DNA of 64,000 bases from Streptomyces olindensis (lineage in GTDB: Bacteria; Actinomycetota; Actinomycetes; Streptomycetales; Streptomycetaceae), in assembly GCA_000696115.1 (NCBI GenBank), contig JJOH01000002.1, positions 93,230 through 157,229 on the forward strand, given 5' to 3'. The notes beneath the pieces are model-generated. The model was not told the DNA's origin, ran no database searches, and saw only the letters and a program-made list of their open reading frames with translations. Within the stretch, counting starts at the first letter, position 1. Each line of letters begins with the position of its first letter. A program made the translations under genes and the position numbers. This document shows positions 59,986 through 64,000 of this stretch, piece by piece.

Positions 59986-60324
59986 ATGAGCACTCCAGAG
60001 ACATCACGGTTTGTACGGGTTCGGGTGGAAGTCGTTCTCGAAGTCGAGGACCCCGACGCCGTCACCAAGTCCGCGCTGCGTCGTCTCGCCGACGACGCCG
60101 GGATGCCCGCGGCGGAACGGACCCACGCCGAGAGCGCTGTGACGGAGGACACCGCCGAGGCCCTCGCGTATCTCGTTGATCCGTTCGACCTGGTCAGCCA
60201 GGTGCCGGGGGTGGAGCTCCAGCAGGCCTCCTGGAGCAGTGAACGGATCGACTACGACCCCGATTCGCCGGACTGGGACCTCGACGAGGATGATGTCGTC
60301 GACGACGAGGACGGCGACCGCTGA
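59986..60324 (+). CDS. Acidic protein of unknown function
   Basis: A 112-residue soluble protein. The first 70 residues look folded (RFVRVRVEVVLEVEDPDAVTKSALRRLADDAG ... DTAEALAYLVDPFDLVSQVPGVELQQASWSS), and the end is a dense Asp/Glu run (DWDLDEDDVVDDEDGD). It has no signal peptide or known motif. It seems to be a single gene, separated from neighbours by over 100 bases on each side. I do not recognise the family. Confidence 0.72.
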   Translation: MSTPETSRFVRVRVEVVLEVEDPDAVTKSALRRLADDAGMPAAERTHAESAVTEDTAEALAYLVDPFDLVSQVPGVELQQASWSSERIDYDPDSPDWDLDEDDVVDDEDGDR

Positions 60325-60577
60325 GACTGCCGGGGAAATGGGTGACCCCGGGCGGCAACCGCCGTCCGGGGTCTTCGCGTCTCATGGGGCGCATCGACCG
60401 CAGCCGCATCGCCCGGCACCGTACGCCACGGACGTGGTGATCCCCACACCTGGGTGACCTGGGGAACCGGGCGAACCGGTCGTAGCGTTGACAGTTCTCG
60501 ACGAGGACTCGCGAGTCCTGACGGGGGCACTTGGATTTCTGACGGGGACACTCGGGGTTTTGGGGAAATCGGCAACG

Positions 60578-61843
60578 ATGGAGAAGCGTGTGATGACGGT
60601 CAGTAAGCGGCGCAGGGGCCTGACGGTCGCGTCCGCACTGCTCGGCGGAGTGCTGGTGCTCTCGGCGTGTTCCGGCGGCGACGACAACGCCTCGGGCGGC
60701 GACGGCGGGGACAGCTCCCAGTCGAAGGTCGACGAGGCGGCGGCCAAGAAGACCTCCGAGGCCCAGATCAAGATCACGCCCAAGGACGGCTCGAACAACG
60801 CCTCGATCAACAACTCCGCGGCCGTCACGGTGAGCAAGGGCACGCTCACGAACGTGAAGATGACCACCTCCGACGGCACGGAGGTCAGCGGCCAGATATC
60901 CGCCGACAAGACCAGCTGGAAGCCCAGCGCGCAGCTGGAGCGTTCCACCACCTACAAGCTGTCGGCGGAGGCGAAGGACTCCGACGGTCGCGTCGCCCAC
61001 GAGAACGCCTCGTTCACCACGGTCTCCCCGGCCAACAGCTTCATCGGCAACTTCACCCCGGACGACGGCACCACCGTCGGCGTCGGCATGCCGGTCTCGA
61101 TCAACTTCGACAAGGCGATCACCAACAAGGCGGCCGTCCAGAAGGGCGTCGAGGTCAGCACGACCAGCGGCCAGGAGGTCGCCTGCCACTGGTTCAACGC
61201 CAACCGCATGGACTGCCGGCCCGAGGACTACTGGAAGGAAGGCTCCACCGTCACGCTGAAGCTCGCGCTCGACGGTGTCGAGGGCGCCGAGGGCGTCTAC
61301 GGCGTCCAGCAGAAGACGGTCACCTTCAAGATCGGCCGCAACCAGATCTCCTACGTCGACGCGAAGACCAAGCAGATGAAGGTCACGCAGGACGGCAAGG
61401 TCGTGCGGACGATCCCGATCTCGGCCGGTGCCCCCGAGAACAAGACCTACGAGGGCCGCATGGTGATCTCCGAGAAGTTCAAGGAGACCCGGATGAACGG
61501 CGCGACCGTGGGCTTCACGGACGACGACGGCAAGGGCGAGTACGACATCAAGGACGTGCCGCACGCCATGCGCCTGTCCACCTCCGGCACGTTCATCCAC
61601 GGCAACTACTGGGGCGCGAAGTCCATCTTCGGCAACGTGAACACCAGCCACGGCTGCGTCGGTCTCCAGGACGCCAAGGGCGCGGACGACCCGAACACGC
61701 CGGGCGCGTGGTTCTTCGACAACTCGATGATCGGTGACGTGGTGGTCGTGGAGAACACCGGCGACAAGACCATCGCCCCGGACAACGGCCTCAACGGCTG
61801 GAACATGAACTGGACGCAGTGGAAGGCGGGTTCGGCCGTCTGA
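60578..61843 (+). CDS. Lipoprotein L,D-transpeptidase (Ig-like and YkuD domains)
   Basis: A 421-residue lipoprotein. The lipobox LSAC (about residues 28-31) is followed by a Gly/Asp-rich linker, two Ig-like domains (about 60-150 and 155-250, as in mycobacterial LdtMt proteins) and a YkuD catalytic domain. Its conserved HGNYW and SHGCVGL carry the catalytic His and Cys. The C-terminal NGLNGWNMNWTQWKAG is usual in this group. It forms 3-3 cross-links in peptidoglycan or attaches proteins to it, outside the membrane. ATG 60578 is used; ATG 60593 is also possible. A strong terminator follows. Confidence 0.9.
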   Translation: MEKRVMTVSKRRRGLTVASALLGGVLVLSACSGGDDNASGGDGGDSSQSKVDEAAAKKTSEAQIKITPKDGSNNASINNSAAVTVSKGTLTNVKMTTSDGTEVSGQISADKTSWKPSAQLERSTTYKLSAEAKDSDGRVAHENASFTTVSPANSFIGNFTPDDGTTVGVGMPVSINFDKAITNKAAVQKGVEVSTTSGQEVACHWFNANRMDCRPEDYWKEGSTVTLKLALDGVEGAEGVYGVQQKTVTFKIGRNQISYVDAKTKQMKVTQDGKVVRTIPISAGAPENKTYEGRMVISEKFKETRMNGATVGFTDDDGKGEYDIKDVPHAMRLSTSGTFIHGNYWGAKSIFGNVNTSHGCVGLQDAKGADDPNTPGAWFFDNSMIGDVVVVENTGDKTIAPDNGLNGWNMNWTQWKAGSAV

Positions 61844-61864
61844 CGGCTTCCCCGCTCCACGACC

Positions 61865-61905
61865 CGATGCCGCCGTCCGCCCTTCACGGGCGGGCGGCGG
61901 CATCG
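61865..61905 (+). terminator. Terminator after L,D-transpeptidase gene
   Basis: An 18-bp stem with one mismatch or wobble and a five-base loop (61865-61882 with 61888-61905). The rest of the 315-base gap to the protease gene contains two TGTAACAG direct repeats 22 bases apart (61975-61982 and 61997-62004), which may be regulator sites, and presumably the protease promoter. Confidence 0.8.
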
Positions 61906-62158
61906 TCGTTCGTCGGGCGTGTGCCGGGCATCCGCTCTTGTCAAGGAGAACACGCGTGCGCAATCGCCCAAGCCTGTAACAGAGTTCCGGCGGCCGTGTA
62001 ACAGTCGGCCGACGGATTTCTTACCGTCTTCTCATCTATTGAGCGACTGATCACCCGTCGGCATACTGCGTATTCCGGGGGGTGTACGCGTATGCGTGCG
62101 AGACCACCCCCGGCCGGGTGAACGGGGAATTCGCCCGGTACATCTGCAAGGGGGAAAC

Positions 62159-64000
62159 TTGCGCAGACAAGTGAAAAGGGCGTACGCGGCCACGGTCGCC
62201 ACAGCGGCAGCCGTGGCCCTGGCGGCGGGCATGACCAGCCCGGCGTCGGCCGACGCCGAGCGGACGGCCGCGGCATCCAAGTCGGCCTCGCTCACGGCCA
62301 AGCACCACGTCACACTGATCACCGGCGACCGGGTCGCCCTCGACGCCAAGGGCCGTGTCGTCGGCCTGGAGCGGGCGAAGGGCCGTGAGGGCATTCCCGT
62401 CCAGGTCCGCAAGCTCGACGGGCACACCCTCGTGATCCCGGCCGACGCGGCCCGTCTGGTCGCCACCGGCAAGCTCGACCAGCGGCTCTTCGACGTCACC
62501 GAGCTGAACAAGTCCGCGACCCGCAAGGCCCAGAAGAAGGGCCTGAAGGTCATCGTCGGCTACAAGGGCAGCGCGGCCGCGGCCAAGGCCGACGTCCGTG
62601 ACGCGGGCACGCTGAGCCACTCGCTGAAGTCGCTGAACGCGGACGCCGTGCAGGCGCCGCAGGAGGACGCGCCCGAGCTGTGGGACGCGGTCACCAACGG
62701 CGACAGGACCGCCTCCGGCATCGCGCACGTCTGGCTCGACGGCGTCCGCAAGGCCAGCCTCGACAAGTCCGTCCCGCAGATCGGCACGCCCAAGGCGTGG
62801 TCGGCCGGCTACGACGGCAAGGGCGTCACGATCGCCGTCCTGGACACCGGTGTCGACGCCACCCACGACGACCTCAAGGGCCAGGTCGTCGGCGCCAAGA
62901 ACTTCACCACCTCGCCCGACACCACCGACAAGGTCGGCCACGGCACGCACGTCGCCTCCATCGCGGCCGGCACCGGCAAGAAGTCCGGCGGCAAGTACAA
63001 GGGCGTCGCGCCCGGCGCGAAGATCCTCAACGGCAAGGTCCTCGACGACGGCGGATTCGGCAGCGACTCCGAGATCCTCGCCGGCATGGAGTGGGCCGCG
63101 GCCGAGGGCGCCGACGTCATCAACATGAGCCTGGGCGGCGGCGACACCCCCGCGATCGACGCGCTGGAAGCGGGGGTGAACAAGCTCTCCGAGGAGAAGG
63201 GGGTCCTGTTCGCCATCGCCGCCGGCAACGAGGGCGACTTCGGCGAGCAGACCATCGGCTCCCCGGGCAGCGCCGCCGCGGCCCTGACCGTCGGCGCGGT
63301 CGACGACAAGGACGTGCTGGCCGACTTCTCCAGCCGCGGCCCCGGCATGGACGGCGCCCTCAAGCCCGACGTGACCGCGCCCGGCGTGGACATCACCGCG
63401 GCCTCCGCCCCGGGCAACCTGATAGCCCAGGACGTCGGCGAGAAGCCGGCCGGCTACATGACGATCTCCGGTACGTCGATGGCGACCCCGCACGTCGCGG
63501 GCGCGGCGGCGATCCTGAAGCAGCAGCACCCCGAGTGGAAGTACGCCGAGCTGAAGGGCGCCCTCACGGGCTCCACCAAGGGCGGCAAGTACACGCCGTT
63601 CCAGCAGGGTTCGGGCCGCATCCAGGTCGACCAGGCCATCAAGCAGTCCGTGATCGCCGAGCCGGCGTCCGTGAGCTTCGGCGTCCAGCAGTGGCCGCAC
63701 ACCGACGACAAGCCGGTCACCAAGGAACTGACGTACCGCAACCTCGGTACGAAGGACGTCACGCTGAAGCTGGCGTCGACCGCCACCAACCCGAAGGGCC
63801 AGGCCGCCCCGGCCGGCTTCTTCAAGCTCGGCGCCACCTCGGTGACCGTCCCGGCCGGCGGCAAGGCCTCGGTCCCGTTCACCGTCAACACCAAGCTGGG
63901 CGGCACGGTCGACGGCGCGTACTCCTCGTACGTGACGGCGACGGGCGGCGGCCAGACGATCCGCACGGCGGCGGCGGTGCAGCGTGAGGTGGAGTCGTAC
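62159..64000 (+). CDS. Secreted subtilisin-like serine protease, N-terminal part
   Basis: The gene runs beyond the window; at least 614 residues are present. TTG 62159 after AAGGGGG is the likely start (GTG 62171 is an alternative). A signal peptide (RAYAATVATAAAVALAAGMTSPASA) is followed by a propeptide of about 170 residues starting HHVTLITGDRVALD. The S8 domain has the triad in VTIAVLDTGVDATH (Asp), VGHGTHVAS (His) and SGTSMATPHVAG (Ser), with AAGNEGDFG as oxyanion region. From about residue 500 a fibronectin-like domain begins (VSFGVQQWPHTDDKPVTKELTYRNLGTKDVTL). It degrades proteins outside the cell. Confidence 0.93.
   Translation, partial: MRRQVKRAYAATVATAAAVALAAGMTSPASADAERTAAASKSASLTAKHHVTLITGDRVALDAKGRVVGLERAKGREGIPVQVRKLDGHTLVIPADAARLVATGKLDQRLFDVTELNKSATRKAQKKGLKVIVGYKGSAAAAKADVRDAGTLSHSLKSLNADAVQAPQEDAPELWDAVTNGDRTASGIAHVWLDGVRKASLDKSVPQIGTPKAWSAGYDGKGVTIAVLDTGVDATHDDLKGQVVGAKNFTTSPDTTDKVGHGTHVASIAAGTGKKSGGKYKGVAPGAKILNGKVLDDGGFGSDSEILAGMEWAAAEGADVINMSLGGGDTPAIDALEAGVNKLSEEKGVLFAIAAGNEGDFGEQTIGSPGSAAAALTVGAVDDKDVLADFSSRGPGMDGALKPDVTAPGVDITAASAPGNLIAQDVGEKPAGYMTISGTSMATPHVAGAAAILKQQHPEWKYAELKGALTGSTKGGKYTPFQQGSGRIQVDQAIKQSVIAEPASVSFGVQQWPHTDDKPVTKELTYRNLGTKDVTLKLASTATNPKGQAAPAGFFKLGATSVTVPAGGKASVPFTVNTKLGGTVDGAYSSYVTATGGGQTIRTAAAVQREVESY

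Noticed and set aside
1..64000. CRISPR array, prophage, transposase, tRNA or rRNA
   Set aside because: No regularly spaced repeats, no integrase/transposase text and no cloverleaf or rRNA sequence was recognised on reading; a tRNAscan or Infernal run was not possible.

Overview
The window is high-GC chromosomal DNA from a Streptomyces. Third codon positions are almost all G or C, starts are often GTG, and many genes are translationally coupled (ATGA or TGATG overlaps). Marker genes also fit: afsQ1/afsQ2/sigQ, an actinobacterial acyl-CoA carboxylase epsilon subunit, an LAXTG sortase substrate, and a CSG-type histidine ammonia-lyase. From memory the gene order resembles the core region of S. 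coelicolor around SCO4880-SCO4935; no search was run. I saw no tRNA, rRNA, CRISPR, prophage, insertion sequence or origin.

Layout. 1-10,032: end of a LysE-type exporter, then a cell-surface glycan cluster for a nonulosonic acid (sialic acid or Kdn) polymer. It has an acyltransferase, a methyltransferase, a polysialyltransferase-like enzyme and a GT2 enzyme on the minus strand. Divergent on the plus strand are a GT-B-like protein, a CMP-nonulosonate synthetase fused to a HAD phosphatase, a SAF-less NeuB-type synthase and a sialyltransferase-like protein. 10,278-12,511: a methyltransferase and an M20 amidohydrolase. 12,859-21,188: nucleoside uptake and catabolism (two BMP lipoproteins, one ABC ATPase, two permeases, cytidine deaminase, thymidine phosphorylase). 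21,200-28,514: accessory genes, including an Uma2 nuclease pseudogene patched with a piece of the thymidine phosphorylase gene, an AEC transporter, a STAS protein, an ECF sigma factor, a frameshifted sliding-clamp paralogue, and a divergent MFS/LysR pair. 28,638-36,585: adenosine deaminase, two small secreted proteins, PspC and VanZ proteins, and afsQ1/afsQ2/lipoprotein/sigQ. 36,663-47,047: deoC with two aldehyde-dehydrogenase genes, a phosphohexomutase, purine nucleoside phosphorylase, LpdA-type quinone reductase and a DeoR regulator. 47,228-53,483: acyl-CoA carboxylase alpha, epsilon and beta subunits, Maf, MmpB-like peptide and biotin ligase. 53,721-64,000: adenylate cyclase, enoyl-CoA hydratase, diguanylate cyclase, hutH, an LADTG wall protein, an L,D-transpeptidase and a secreted subtilisin cut by the window end.

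Main system-level signal. A 12-bp palindrome, CTACGCGCGTAG, sits just upstream of four nucleoside genes or operons (ABC transporter/cdd, add, deoC, PNP). A CTACGCGCGTTA variant precedes both BMP lipoprotein genes. I did not find it elsewhere in the window. Together these genes encode a complete scavenging route: uptake, deamination, phosphorolysis, pentose-phosphate mutation, aldol cleavage and acetaldehyde oxidation. This looks like one dispersed regulon under one repressor.
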